64,000 nucleotides of DNA from Phytoamicus setariae (GCF_016722925.1 NZ_JAEQNC010000002.1:310001-374000), one strand, 5' to 3'; positions 28,410 to 37,763 are shown, counted from the stretch's first letter. Notes: generated from the letters alone by a model not told the origin. Made by a program: numbers and translations.

Positions 28410-28918
28410 CAGAAAGGCTCGTTCTTGAAGAGTTCAGCTGTGGCCAAAACGTACCTGCCATCGGTGAGCCGGCCGCTCGATATCGGGTAGAGTTTGATGA
28501 CCGGATCCCAGGGCAGAAAGGCCTGGACCAGCACGTAGTCGCCGGAGTCTCCGATGTTGAAATCCTCGACAACGTTGTAGGTGCCGCCGATGCTGCCGGA
28601 TACGCGGGTCACGGAGTTCATGTCGGTGATGACGGTGGCGCGAACCTTGAGATTGGAATTGCAGGAGAAGGAATAGGACAAGTCGGTGCAGACGGCAGTC
28701 TTGAATTTATTGATGTCCCAGGCAGCAGTTTTTGCGGTGCCGATGCGGACCTGTCGCACGGCCTTATGAAGGGCTGCGTCGAGGCCCGAATCGACAAAGT
28801 ACATCACCGCAAGTTCGATGATCGCAAAGATCAACACCAGGAACGGCAGAGCGAGAATGGCGAATTCTATCGCCGTGCTGCCCTCCCGGTTGTCGATGTA
28901 TCGACGAAATGCCCTCAT
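28409..28918 (-). CDS. TadE-like pilus/secretion-associated protein
   Basis: This 169-residue protein carries the TadE motif GSTAIEFAILALPFLVLIFA at residues 14-33 with the membrane helix and the conserved Glu at helix position 5. The ATG at 28918 has GGAG about 10 bases upstream; an in-frame TTG at 28954 is weaker. It is the first gene of the coupled pair. Flp pili mediate surface attachment, and this pair may serve a Tad system encoded elsewhere. Confidence 0.82.
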   Translation of the reverse strand: MRAFRRYIDNREGSTAIEFAILALPFLVLIFAIIELAVMYFVDSGLDAALHKAVRQVRIGTAKTAAWDINKFKTAVCTDLSYSFSCNSNLKVRATVITDMNSVTRVSGSIGGTYNVVEDFNIGDSGDYVLVQAFLPWDPVIKLYPISSGRLTDGRYVLATAELFKNEPF

Positions 28919-29003
28919 ACGGCCAATACTCCGGCGCAAAAACTGTCCGGACAATATCAGCGAAGCCTTGATAGCAGGTTAAGCGGCTTCGTGCCGCTCA
29001 TCG

Positions 29004-29930
29004 TCAATCCTCGAAGGCTTCGACGATCTTGCGACGTCCAAGCATGAATGCGTCGGCGACATGGGTCAGCGGCGAGATGTCGGCGTCGCTGGTCCCGGCT
29101 TTGACGATTGAAGCGAAGCGCCGATAGAGATTCGGATATTCTTCTTCCGGTGCTTCGTAGGCCAGCGCACCGTCGATGAACAGCTTTGCGCCACCGTCTG
29201 CCAGCCGCATATTTCCAGCTTCCGTCTCCGCTTCGATGTCCCAGCTCTGTTTGCCAGTCTGGCGCCAATCGAACACGGCGTTGACGACCAGCCGGTCGGC
29301 ATTGCCAAAGGTGAGGCTTGCCGCAATCGGGGCCGCGCGGTTTTCCGGGAATTCAAGCGTTGCTTCCGTCAGGAATACTGGCTTCGGCAGGATATGGGTG
29401 ACGATCGACAGCGCGTTGATGCCCGGATCGAACACGCCGAGCCCACCCGGTTCCCAGATCCATGCCTGGCCGGGATGCCAGTGGCGCACATCCTCTTTCC
29501 AGGTAACCGTCATAGATTTCAGCGGCGAGGCTGCGATGTAGGTCTTGGCCTGCTCGACAGCCGGTGCGTAGCGGGAATGCCAGCTGGCAAACAGGCTGAG
29601 GCCCTTGCTCGCGGCGATGCGCTTGAGATCCTCGACCTCCGATATCGTCGCTCCCGGCGGTTTTTCGAGGAATACGTGCTTGCCAGCATTGAGGGCGGCA
29701 AGCGCCGCCTCGTAGCGGAACTGCGGCGGCATGCAAAGTGACACCGCTCGAACCTCCGGCCTGGCCGCAAGCATTTCATCGATGGATTTGTATGCCGGCA
29801 CACCTTCTACCGTGCCGTGGCGGCTAGCGGTGGCTACCAGCTCGAAATCCGGGTTGGCAGCAATTGCCGGCACGTGTTGATCGCGGACGATCTTGCCGAC
29901 GCCGACGATTGCGAGCTTGATGGGTGCCAT
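29004..29930 (-). CDS. Gfo/Idh/MocA family oxidoreductase, D-galactose 1-dehydrogenase-like
   Basis: The 308-residue NAD(P)-dependent dehydrogenase has the Rossmann motif IKLAIVGVGKIVRDQHVPAI and the catalytic Lys in VFLEKPPGATISEVEDL. The EKPPGAT variant, the segment SWHSRYAPAVEQAK and the length match the rhizobial and Azospirillum D-galactose/L-arabinose 1-dehydrogenases (Gal), which feed the DeLey-Doudoroff route. That substrate call is inference from remembered family features. Start ATG 29930 fits the family. Confidence 0.8.
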   Translation of the reverse strand: MAPIKLAIVGVGKIVRDQHVPAIAANPDFELVATASRHGTVEGVPAYKSIDEMLAARPEVRAVSLCMPPQFRYEAALAALNAGKHVFLEKPPGATISEVEDLKRIAASKGLSLFASWHSRYAPAVEQAKTYIAASPLKSMTVTWKEDVRHWHPGQAWIWEPGGLGVFDPGINALSIVTHILPKPVFLTEATLEFPENRAAPIAASLTFGNADRLVVNAVFDWRQTGKQSWDIEAETEAGNMRLADGGAKLFIDGALAYEAPEEEYPNLYRRFASIVKAGTSDADISPLTHVADAFMLGRRKIVEAFED

Positions 29931-30103
29931 GAATGCCTCTTCCCCAAAAGTATGATTATTGTGCTGGTCTTTTACCAGAAGCTTGGAAATCGGCAAGCAT
30001 GCGACGAACGGGTCCAGCAAATTTTCCGCCGCCCGTCTTCGTTGCATTCGGTGTGTCGGTGTCGCATGCGCTGCCCACAGTGCGCGCAAAGGACGCTGTA
30101 GAA

Positions 30104-30532
30104 TTATGCAGTAGTCTGCTTGGCCGCCCTACGGCGACGATAGGTCAGCGCGTTGGCGATGCACATTCTCAATCGAGCATCGCCGAGGTCGCCTTCCAGG
30201 GTGATATGGAGACTGCGGTTCCCACCGAAGCTGAGTTCAGGAAAGCGTTCGCGCCATTCCTCGACCAGGCTGGTCTTGCAATTCACATAGAGCGCAATTG
30301 CCCCGCCATGCGTCTCGTCGCGATCAATGCGGACGGTGGTCCCGGCTTTGCACAAGAAGGATGGCTGGCCCCATTTCAGGGTTTCCTCAACAGCGCCGAC
30401 ATTTTCGTCTCTTGCGACGTCCAGAATGACGGCACGGAGTGCGAGCAGCTTCTCGCGGACAGGTTCCGCATAGCGGTCGATGACGTCAGCGAGGGGCGTC
30501 GGCAGCGGAGGGGCGATCATGTTGTCCTGCAT
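30104..30532 (-). CDS. DUF1801 domain protein
   Basis: The 142-residue small cytoplasmic protein belongs to the DUF1801/YdhG-like group: VREKLLALRAVILDVARDE, EETLKWGQPSFLCKAGTTVR and GGAIALYVNCKTSLVEEWRE. The function of the family is unknown. It lies between the galactose dehydrogenase-like gene and the ABC-F gene on the same strand, with 27 bases to the latter. Confidence 0.8.
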   Translation of the reverse strand: MQDNMIAPPLPTPLADVIDRYAEPVREKLLALRAVILDVARDENVGAVEETLKWGQPSFLCKAGTTVRIDRDETHGGAIALYVNCKTSLVEEWRERFPELSFGGNRSLHITLEGDLGDARLRMCIANALTYRRRRAAKQTTA

Positions 30533-30559
30533 GCAACTCCCTCCGCCGTCTAGTTTTGA

Positions 30560-32467
30560 TCAGCTGGCTGCTTCTTCCAGCTCGCCCGAAAGCATCAGCC
30601 ACTCTTCCTCGGTGTCAGCCAGCTTCTGGGCAGCATTTGCCCGCGCCTTGGTCAACTCGGCTGCCCGTGTCGGGTTCTTCGAATAGATCGTCGTATCGCC
30701 GAGTTCGGTGTCGATGCCTTGAATCAATCTCTCAATCTTTGCGATCAAGCCCTGGAGATCCTCGACTTTTTTCTTCAACACGGCGGGGTTCGTCCGCGGC
30801 CTGGCCTCGACTGGCTTTGCCGCTTCCGCAGCCGCCGCGGCAGCAGCAGCCGTGGCGGCCAGTGCAGCTGCTTCGGCCTGTCGCGCCTTCTTGCCCTTCT
30901 TCGAGCTGCCGACGACGAGATCGCGATATTCGTCCATGTCGCCTTCGAACACGTTGACGCTGCCATTGTTGACGACCCAGAGGCGATCCACCGTCGCCTC
31001 GATCAGGTGGCGATCGTGGGCAATCAGAATGACGGCGCCAGTATAGTCGTTGAGCGCTTCGATCAGCGCTCGGCGACTATCCATGTCGAGGTGGTTGGTC
31101 GGTTCGTCGAGGATCAGCAGGTTCGGCGCGTCGAATGCGGCGAGCCCCATCAGCAGGCGGGCCTTTTCGCCACCGGAAAGGTCCTTGGCGGGGGTGTCCA
31201 TCTTTACCGTCGGCAGGCCCATCTGGGCGGTGCGGGCCCGCACTTTGGCCTCGGGTTCTCCCACCATGCGCTTGCGCACATGCTCGACCGCGCTCTGGTC
31301 CGGGATCAGGTCGTCGAGCTGATGCTGGGCGAAGAAGCCGATCTTCAGATTCGGCGCCACGGTCAGCGATCCGGTTTCGGATTTCAGCCGTCCCGAGATC
31401 AGCTTGGCGAATGTCGACTTGCCGTTGCCGTTCGAACCGAGCAGCGCAATCCGGTCGTCGGTGTCGATGCGCAGGTTGAGATTCTTCAGGATCGGCTTGC
31501 CAGGCGTATAGCCGACAGAACCGTTTTCGATGGCGATGATCGGGGAGGCGGCTTCCCGTTTCGGGTCGGGGAACTTGAAGCCCTGCACATGGTCGTGGAC
31601 GACAGCCGCAACCGTGCCCATGCGCTCCAGCGCCTTGACGCGGCTCTGAGCCTGCTTGGCCTTCGTTGCCTTGGCCTTGAACCGGTCGATGAAGCTCTGC
31701 AGGTGCTTGCGGGCGGCCTCGTTCTTGACCTTGGCCTTTGTCTGCAGCTCGTCGGCTTCGGCCTTTTGTCGCTCGAACGAGTCGTAGGTGCCGCGATAGA
31801 AGGTGAGCTTCTGCTGATGCAGATGGATGATCGAATTGACTGCGGAATTCAGCAAGTCGCGGTCGTGCGAAATGATGATGACCGTGTGTGGGTAGCGCTT
31901 GATGTATTCTTCAAGCCAAAGTGTGCCTTCAAGGTCGAGATAGTTGGTCGGCTCGTCGAGCAGCAGCAGGTCGGGTTCGGCAAACAGAACCGAGGCCAGC
32001 GCCACGCGCATGCGCCAGCCGCCGGAAAAGCTTTTGACCGGCCGTTGCTGCGCTTCTTCATCGAAGCCGAGGCCGGCGAGGATCGAAGCTGCGCGTGCTT
32101 CGGCCGAATAGGCGTCGATATCGGCCAGCCGGATCTGGATCTCGGCGATCCGGTGTGGATCGGTCGCAGTTTCGGCTTCGGCCAGCAGCGCGGTCCGCTC
32201 CTTGTCGGCGGCAAGCACGATTTCCACCAGCGTTTCATCGGTACCCGGCGCTTCCTGGGCAACCTGGCCGATGCGGGCATTCTTGGGCATCGAGAACGAG
32301 CCTGTCTCGGCAGCGAGATCGCCGGTCAGGATGCGGAAGAGTGTGGACTTGCCCGCACCATTGCGGCCCACAAGGCCTGCCTTCGTTCCGGAGGGAAGCG
32401 CAATGGTGGCGTGGTCGATGAGCAGGCGCCCGGCAATGCGGGCGGAAAGTTCGGTAATCTTGATCAT
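30560..32467 (-). CDS. ABC-F family ATPase (Uup/YheS-like)
   Basis: The 635-residue cytoplasmic protein has two ATP-binding cassettes and no membrane domain. Walker A sites are GLVGRNGAGKST and ALLGSNGNGKST. Signatures are SFSGGWRMRVALA and LSGGEKARLLMG; Walker B sites are LLLLDEPTNYLDL and LILDEPTNHLDM. The interdomain linker (about 240-310) is Lys/Ala-rich, and the C-terminus has an Ala-rich run and a coiled coil. ABC-F proteins act on ribosomes in translation. ATG 32467 gives the normal N-terminus MIKITELSARIAG. Confidence 0.93.
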   Translation of the reverse strand: MIKITELSARIAGRLLIDHATIALPSGTKAGLVGRNGAGKSTLFRILTGDLAAETGSFSMPKNARIGQVAQEAPGTDETLVEIVLAADKERTALLAEAETATDPHRIAEIQIRLADIDAYSAEARAASILAGLGFDEEAQQRPVKSFSGGWRMRVALASVLFAEPDLLLLDEPTNYLDLEGTLWLEEYIKRYPHTVIIISHDRDLLNSAVNSIIHLHQQKLTFYRGTYDSFERQKAEADELQTKAKVKNEAARKHLQSFIDRFKAKATKAKQAQSRVKALERMGTVAAVVHDHVQGFKFPDPKREAASPIIAIENGSVGYTPGKPILKNLNLRIDTDDRIALLGSNGNGKSTFAKLISGRLKSETGSLTVAPNLKIGFFAQHQLDDLIPDQSAVEHVRKRMVGEPEAKVRARTAQMGLPTVKMDTPAKDLSGGEKARLLMGLAAFDAPNLLILDEPTNHLDMDSRRALIEALNDYTGAVILIAHDRHLIEATVDRLWVVNNGSVNVFEGDMDEYRDLVVGSSKKGKKARQAEAAALAATAAAAAAAAEAAKPVEARPRTNPAVLKKKVEDLQGLIAKIERLIQGIDTELGDTTIYSKNPTRAAELTKARANAAQKLADTEEEWLMLSGELEEAAS

Positions 32468-32702
32468 GCCCGGGCCATAGCGCAAAAACGCGCCAAGGGA
32501 AAGTGAAGTGGTGCAACGCAGCAAGGATATCTGCCGTCCCGGCAGTCCGCGCGCGCCCAGGAAGCATGCCGAACGGGCGAGACAACAACCTGCGGAGCTT
32601 GTGACCGCACATCAAGAATCGCAGGTATCATGCTTAACTTGGACAATTTACGTTAAATTAAGCGGTTTTCTTTATTGATTTCAGCTCAGCAGCGCGGCGG
32701 AA

Positions 32703-33044
32703 TTGCCCGACCGATACTTGACCAAGTGTGAATGCGTGTCGCGTGAAAATCTAAATATTAAAGCTATCGCCATTACATTCGTGATGTTTTCTACGTTCTT
32801 GCTTGCGGTCCTCGCATGGCCGCGTGGCGAATTTGTTCTCGTTGTCGGGACGCCGCACGCCGATGAAGCGCAGATGATGGATATCATTGGGCGTGCCGGC
32901 GGTACGTTTGTGGCTTCCGGAAATCTCGAATGGCTTGCCGTAGCCCATTCAGACCGTGTCGGTTTCGCGGCCCGGCTGTTTTCCTCTGGTGCAATGCTGG
33001 TGCTGGACCAATCGTTTGCGTCCGGTTGTCTTGAAAGGAAATGA
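32703..33044 (+). CDS. Small membrane-anchored protein upstream of chemoreceptor
   Basis: This protein of up to 113 residues has one hydrophobic segment (IAITFVMFSTFLLAVLAW, about 21-38) and a short extracytoplasmic domain with DEAQMMDIIGRAGGTFV, SGNLEWLAVAH and MLVLDQSFASGC. I do not recognise the family. The start is uncertain (TTG 32703, TTG 32718 or GTG 32736; no convincing Shine-Dalgarno). Its stop falls 2 bases before the chemoreceptor ATG at 33047, so the two are probably cotranscribed and functionally linked. Confidence 0.65.
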   Translation: MPDRYLTKCECVSRENLNIKAIAITFVMFSTFLLAVLAWPRGEFVLVVGTPHADEAQMMDIIGRAGGTFVASGNLEWLAVAHSDRVGFAARLFSSGAMLVLDQSFASGCLERK

Positions 33045-33046
33045 AT

Positions 33047-34654
33047 ATGACTGCTTTGGACAATCTCAGGCACAAGGCATCCTATGGAGCCACCGGGCTG
33101 CTGTGGGTCAATGTCGCCATTCTATGTGCTGTGGCACTGACCGGCCACGGCACCAACACGGTCGCTTCGATTATCGGTTGCGCTTTGCTGGCCGCGACCG
33201 CAACAATGTTCTGGCTCCGGGACAAGGCGGGGCCGACGACGCGCGTTGTCAACGCGATGGCCCTAGCAGCGCAGGTCGGCATGCTGGTTTATGCATTCTC
33301 CGGCTCGGCCTATCAGATTGATATGCACATGTACTTCTTCGCGACGCTTGCGATCACTGCGGCTTGGGTGGACTGGCGCGCGATCATCGCCTATGCGGCG
33401 CTGGTGGCCGTGCATCACCTGGTACTATACGTCGCGGTTCCGGCGGCCGTCTTCCCTGGCCAATCCGATTTCGGCCGGGTGCTTCTGCATGCCATGATCC
33501 TGATCCTTCAATCGGGTGTCCTGATCGCTCTGACCGGTGCGGTGGTCCGTTCATTCGACATGGCCGCAAACGCAGCCGATAGTTCGATTGCTGCCCATAA
33601 GCAAGCCGCTGTGAATGCCGAGCAGGCCCAGAAGGCTGGTGAGAAGGCCGCAGCCGAGCGTGCAGCGCGTGAGGTGGAGAAGGCTGAGGAAGCGCGCCGG
33701 ATAGAACTCGCCGTCGATAGTCTGGCAGGTGCGCTGGAGCAGCTTTCCGTCGGAAATCTTTCTCATCGCATTGCGCTGCCTCTGCATGGCCGTATGGACG
33801 GCCTCCGGCTCACCTTCAACGCATCGTTGGAAAAGCTTGAGCAGGCGCTCAACGAAGTCGGCCATGCTGCACGCAGCGTCCGGCATGATGCCGCCGCGAT
33901 CAGTGGCTCCAATCAGGAACTGGCCAGCCGCACCGAACGGCAGGCCGTGTCCGTCGAGGAGACCGCAAGTGCGCTTTCGCAGATTTCCGGAACTGTAGAG
34001 GACACGGCGAAACTTGCCGTGGAGGTCGATCGGCTGGTAGGCAGCACCAAGAACGGGGCGGAGCGTTCAGCCACGATCGTCGCTACCGCTGTCGAGGCCA
34101 TGAGCCGGATTGAAGACTCTTCGCGGCAGATCAGCCAGATCATCGGCGTCATCGACGAGATTGCCTTCCAGACCAATTTGCTCGCGCTCAATGCGGGCGT
34201 GGAGGCGGCGCGCGCGGGTGATGCCGGCAAGGGCTTTGCTGTCGTTGCACAAGAAGTGCGTGAACTTGCGCAGCGCTCGGCCACGGCCGCCAAGGAAATC
34301 AAGACGCTGATCAACGCCTCGCATGACCAGGTCCAGCGCGGTGTCGACCTCGTTGGCCAGACGGGGCAGGCTTTGAAAGCAATCGAAACGGAAGTCCATC
34401 AGATTTCGAGCCAGGTTCAGTTGATAGTGCATGCCGCGCGGGATCAGTCCGGGGGCATTCGCGATATCAATGGCACGATCGACCAGATCGACCAGAACAC
34501 CCAGCACAACGCCACCATGGTGCAGGAATCGACAGCAGCCGTGCATTCGCTGGCTCAGGAAGCCGCGGCGCTGGAAAACCTGCTTGCCAAGTTCACGCTG
34601 AATGAAGCGGCCGGTGGCCATGGCCACATGCCGGAACGGCGCCGCGCCGCCTGA
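33047..34654 (+). CDS. Methyl-accepting chemotaxis protein with multi-pass membrane sensor
   Basis: The 535-residue chemoreceptor has an N-terminal membrane sensor of about six helices (18-170) with the motif MHMYFFATLAITAAWVDWRA and the histidine-bearing YAALVAVHHLVLYVAV; there is no large periplasmic domain. A Lys/Glu-rich coiled coil, a HAMP-like region (about 225-280) and a signalling domain follow, with the hairpin tip DEIAFQTNLLALNAGVEAAR. The C-terminus lacks a CheR/CheB tether pentapeptide. AAGGA 7 bases upstream favours ATG 33047 over ATG 33041. Ligand unknown; the membrane sensor may detect a redox or membrane signal. Confidence 0.93.
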   Translation: MTALDNLRHKASYGATGLLWVNVAILCAVALTGHGTNTVASIIGCALLAATATMFWLRDKAGPTTRVVNAMALAAQVGMLVYAFSGSAYQIDMHMYFFATLAITAAWVDWRAIIAYAALVAVHHLVLYVAVPAAVFPGQSDFGRVLLHAMILILQSGVLIALTGAVVRSFDMAANAADSSIAAHKQAAVNAEQAQKAGEKAAAERAAREVEKAEEARRIELAVDSLAGALEQLSVGNLSHRIALPLHGRMDGLRLTFNASLEKLEQALNEVGHAARSVRHDAAAISGSNQELASRTERQAVSVEETASALSQISGTVEDTAKLAVEVDRLVGSTKNGAERSATIVATAVEAMSRIEDSSRQISQIIGVIDEIAFQTNLLALNAGVEAARAGDAGKGFAVVAQEVRELAQRSATAAKEIKTLINASHDQVQRGVDLVGQTGQALKAIETEVHQISSQVQLIVHAARDQSGGIRDINGTIDQIDQNTQHNATMVQESTAAVHSLAQEAAALENLLAKFTLNEAAGGHGHMPERRRAA

Positions 34655-34680
34655 TCGACGCAGAGCCCGAAGATCTGCCG

Positions 34681-34700
34681 AGGCCGCCTACGGGCGGCCT
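34681..34700. terminator. Hairpin between chemoreceptor and DinB/YfiT gene
   Basis: A perfect 8-bp inverted repeat (AGGCCGCC / GGCGGCCT) with a 4-nt loop sits between convergent genes, just before the stop of the minus-strand gene. There is no T-run, so it is a plausible but atypical bidirectional terminator. Confidence 0.5.
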
Positions 34701-34702
34701 TG

Positions 34703-35212
34703 CTATATCCACCGCTTTCCCGCCGTGCGCTGGAAATAGACCATGTCCAGAGTGACGGATGGTTTGCCCAACGCGGTCAGGATCATATGGCACTGACCAC
34801 GGTGATGGGTCTGGTGGTTGAAGATGTGAAACAGCGCCGAGGCGAGGCGCTGGGTAACCGGCTCGGGCGTGGTGATCGGTGTGTATGTGAAATTACCCTC
34901 AAAGACCGCGTCATCCAGGCTATCGATCAGCGCGATGATCCGCTCGTCTTCCTTGATCCGCGCCCCGGTTAGATCAGCTAGCTCTGGATAGAGCATCGTG
35001 TTAAGTGCTGCCGGGGCCTCGCCCGTGCCCGTGATCCGCTTCAACCAGATACGATCTGCGGCGAGCAGGTGGTTGAGCGTGCCGATTAGAGATCCGAAGA
35101 ATGCGCCCTTGTTCTGCGTGAGTTCCTCTGCCGTCAGGTCTTTGGCGGCGGCGTAGATCACGCGGTTGGCCCAGGCATTATAGGCGGCGAACATCTGTAG
35201 CGTGCTTTTCAT
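34703..35212 (-). CDS. DinB/YfiT-like four-helix metalloprotein
   Basis: The 169-residue protein has the DinB-like (DUF664) metal triad: His in IGTLNHLLAADRIWLKR and the HIFNHQTHHRGQ motif. It is unrelated to polymerase IV despite the name. Members include thiol-dependent S-transferases with Ni/Zn sites. N-terminal motif FAAYNAWANRVIY is also typical. It is a single gene, convergent with the chemoreceptor. Confidence 0.88.
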   Translation of the reverse strand: MKSTLQMFAAYNAWANRVIYAAAKDLTAEELTQNKGAFFGSLIGTLNHLLAADRIWLKRITGTGEAPAALNTMLYPELADLTGARIKEDERIIALIDSLDDAVFEGNFTYTPITTPEPVTQRLASALFHIFNHQTHHRGQCHMILTALGKPSVTLDMVYFQRTAGKRWI

Positions 35213-35365
35213 CGAATTATCCTCATCGGCAATCTGTCGACGCTAGACCTATGGCGAGGGCTGGATCAAGCGGCATTTGCTGATGGATTCCATGACATCT
35301 TTTGAATTGTGGCAACAGTACATTTGCGCTCATTTATGGTGCCGAAACCCGCTTACGAGACTGAC

Positions 35366-36055
35366 ATGACCAGACTGCTCTATTCCCTTTGCGGCGCCGA
35401 TGCCGACTGCCGCTTTTCTCCCCATGTGTGGAAGGTCGCCATGGCGCTCAGCCACAAACGGCTCGATTTCCAGGAAGTGCCGACGCCGTTCACGTCGATC
35501 CGGTCCGTTGAGATCGGCTTCTCACCGACAGTGCCCGTGATCAACGACAATGGTGAGCTCGTACGCGAGAGTTTCGACATCGCGCTCTATCTGGAGGAGC
35601 GCTATCCCGAACGGCCGAGCCTGTTCGGCGGTGAGGGCGGCAAGGCCCTGTCGCGCGCCATCGAGGGCTACTCGCAGTTCATCCTTCATCCGGCCTTGGC
35701 AAAGATCCTGATCATGGACATTCATGATCTTCTCGCACCCGCCGACCAGACTTACTTCCGGTCTAGCCGGGAGGCGCGCTTCGGCAAGACGCTGGAGGAC
35801 GTAGCTGCCGCTGCGGACGAAGAACTCGCTGGCTTTTCGTCAAAGCTCGAGCCACTGCGCCATGCGCTCAAGTTCCAGCCCTGGCTCGGTGGCGACGGGC
35901 CGCTATTTGCCGACTACATCGTCTTCGGCGCGCTGCAATGGGCGCGTGTTGCCTCGCCAAAATCACTTCTGGCGGCAGGTGATCCCGTCCATGACTGGTT
36001 CGAGCGCTGCCTGGATCTCCATGATGGACAGGGCAGGGCCGCCAAAGCGGCATAG
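35366..36055 (+). CDS. Glutathione S-transferase family protein
   Basis: This 229-residue protein has an N-terminal thioredoxin-like GST domain (CRFSPHVWKVAMALSHKRLD, FSPTVPVINDNGELVRESFD with the Val-Pro and Glu-Ser glutathione contacts) and an all-helical C-terminal domain (PWLGGDGPLFADYIVFGALQ). It resembles the beta-etherase-like GST subgroup. ATG 35366 (MTRLLYSL) fits the family start; the longer upstream frame does not. The substrate is unknown. Confidence 0.88.
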   Translation: MTRLLYSLCGADADCRFSPHVWKVAMALSHKRLDFQEVPTPFTSIRSVEIGFSPTVPVINDNGELVRESFDIALYLEERYPERPSLFGGEGGKALSRAIEGYSQFILHPALAKILIMDIHDLLAPADQTYFRSSREARFGKTLEDVAAAADEELAGFSSKLEPLRHALKFQPWLGGDGPLFADYIVFGALQWARVASPKSLLAAGDPVHDWFERCLDLHDGQGRAAKAA

Positions 36056-36190
36056 CGCCTTGCACACAGATGACAGTTCGGTGAATTTCAGCCATTCGCG
36101 GCCAGCTGCGGGTGGTCCCCCTTGTGTTCGGCCGGGAAGGCGGGTATTGAGCCGCCCACCTGAGGAATTCAACATTAAAGGGATATGAAA

Positions 36191-36613
36191 ATGGCGATTG
36201 AACGCACCTTTTCGATGATCAAGCCGGACGCAACCAAGCGCAACCTGACGGGCGCTATCACCAAGATGCTTGAAGATGCCGGCCTGCGCGTCGTCGCTTC
36301 CAAGCGCGTCTGGATGAGCAAGCGCCAGGCAGAAGGCTTTTATGCCGTTCACAAGGAACGTCCGTTCTTCGGCGAGCTGGTTGAAGGCATGACGTCCGGC
36401 CCGACCATCGTTCAGGTCCTCGAAGGCGAGAACGCCATTCTTCGTAACCGCGAAATCATGGGCGCCACCAACCCGGCCAACGCCGACGAAGGCACGATCC
36501 GCAAGACGCATGCGCTGTCGATCGGCGAAAATTCGGTTCACGGTTCGGATGCTCCGGAAACTGCAGTCGAAGAAATTGCTTACTGGTTCTCCGGCACCGA
36601 AATCGTCGGCTGA
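36191..36613 (+). CDS. ndk: Nucleoside diphosphate kinase
   Basis: Ndk transfers the gamma-phosphate between nucleoside tri- and diphosphates via a phosphohistidine. The 140-residue protein has [17 protein letters not shown] and the active-site His in [20 protein letters not shown] lies 7 bases before ATG 36191; the in-frame ATG at 36185 is too close to it. A strong terminator follows. Confidence 0.97.
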   Translation: MAIERTFSMIKPDATKRNLTGAITKMLEDAGLRVVASKRVWMSKRQAEGFYAVHKERPFFGELVEGMTSGPTIVQVLEGENAILRNREIMGATNPANADEGTIRKTHALSIGENSVHGSDAPETAVEEIAYWFSGTEIVG

Positions 36614-36659
36614 ATCAAGCTTTGAGGCAAGCGCCTCAAGAGCATGAATTGAAACAAAG

Positions 36660-36688
36660 AACCGGAGTGGAAACGCTCCGGTTTTTTG
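36660..36688 (+). terminator. Rho-independent terminator after ndk
   Basis: AACCGGAG and CTCCGGTT pair over 8 bp with an 8-nt loop, and six T residues follow in the ndk direction. It lies 7 bases before the end of the convergent lipoprotein gene and may serve both. Confidence 0.85.
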
Positions 36689-36694
36689 TTGTCT

Positions 36695-37195
36695 TCAGCC
36701 CTTCTTGCAGGCTCGCTGGAACTGGATCTTGCCATCCTTGCCGAATGCCTCTGGATTCCTGTCATAGGCAGCGCCTAGCACCAGCGCGTGGGCCGGAAGT
36801 ACCGTCTGGTCAAGCGTCGAGGTCAGCGTGGTATCGAGCGTCTGCAGCACTTTTCCGTCTGTAGCCCTGACGATCACGTGGATTGCGTAGGGCTTGTCGG
36901 CAACGACACAGGCCAGATCGGGACTTTGCAGGTCGATGCGGGTCATCTTCGCAAAGACTTTCTGCTCGCTGATCAGCGGTGGTCCGCCTGCCGGATCCTC
37001 GAATTCGGCCCGCACGACGGCGTTGTCGGGCAGGGGCTCCAGGCGGTTGAGCGTCAGCATATAGAAAGCGCGCGCGAGCCTGACATTGAAGATGAAAACC
37101 TTGCCGTTGACTTTGACATACTCGGCCTCGTCGCGTTGGCAGGAGGCCGTAAACGACAGCAAGGCCAGGAGCGGAACCAGCAGTATTCGCTTCAT
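36695..37195 (-). CDS. Putative lipoprotein of unknown function
   Basis: The 166-residue protein has a lipoprotein signal (MKRILLVPLLALLSFTASCQ, lipobox TASC with Cys19) and a compact periplasmic domain with EYVKVNGKVFIFNVRLARAF and a C-terminal QFQRACKKG. I do not recognise the family. Its start overlaps the stop of the CGNR regulator gene (ATGA), so the regulator and lipoprotein are translationally coupled. Confidence 0.75.
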   Translation of the reverse strand: MKRILLVPLLALLSFTASCQRDEAEYVKVNGKVFIFNVRLARAFYMLTLNRLEPLPDNAVVRAEFEDPAGGPPLISEQKVFAKMTRIDLQSPDLACVVADKPYAIHVIVRATDGKVLQTLDTTLTSTLDQTVLPAHALVLGAAYDRNPEAFGKDGKIQFQRACKKG

Positions 37196-37755
37196 GATGC
37201 ACCTTCCTTCCGCTTCTTGCTATAGTGCAACCGGGCCTTGGCGCGGTTGCCGCAGACAGCCATGTCGCACCAGTTGCGGCTGCGGTTCCGGCTTTTGTCG
37301 AGAAACAGCCAGCCGCAGTTCGGGCAGACTTTCATGCGGTCCGGCTCGGGTTGGCTGACCAGCTTGAGGGCGGAATGGGCCGTCGCCAGATCGACCGGCA
37401 AAGGCGAGGTGACATATCCGTGCCTACGTATGGTCGAGGCGATTGTCTCGAGCAATTCGGCCAGCATCGACGGGTCGTCGCGACCTTCGCCAACCCTATG
37501 CCGAAAGAATGCGTCAGTCGCTTCCCTGAGTCTCAGGAAATGGCTCGCACCCTCAGATGCAACAGGGGCGAGCGCCGGAAAAGCAGATCGCTCCGCCGAC
37601 AGATGGCCGGCTGCGTCGGCAAAATCGCGCAATTGGGAAGGCACAGCAAAGCGGTCGATCCGGCGTTCGGGATCGAAGCGCAGGATAACGCTGTTGGCGA
37701 CGTCAAGCGCCAGCGCGCCGCCGGCAAAACGGTGAGGCGTCCAGATAAAGCTCAT
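37192..37755 (-). CDS. CGNR zinc-finger transcription regulator
   Basis: The 187-residue protein has an N-terminal ABATE-type domain (FAGGALALDVANSVI) and a C-terminal CGNR zinc finger: CPNCGWLFLDKSRNRSRNWC, then CGNRAKARLHY. Proteins of this type are stress- or ligand-responsive DNA-binding regulators. The ATG at 37755 is chosen because the frame upstream runs through the divergent permease gene. A 10-bp perfect dyad lies between it and that permease gene, making it the likely binding site. Confidence 0.88.
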   Translation of the reverse strand: MSFIWTPHRFAGGALALDVANSVILRFDPERRIDRFAVPSQLRDFADAAGHLSAERSAFPALAPVASEGASHFLRLREATDAFFRHRVGEGRDDPSMLAELLETIASTIRRHGYVTSPLPVDLATAHSALKLVSQPEPDRMKVCPNCGWLFLDKSRNRSRNWCDMAVCGNRAKARLHYSKKRKEGAS

Positions 37756-37763
37756 GACGTAAT

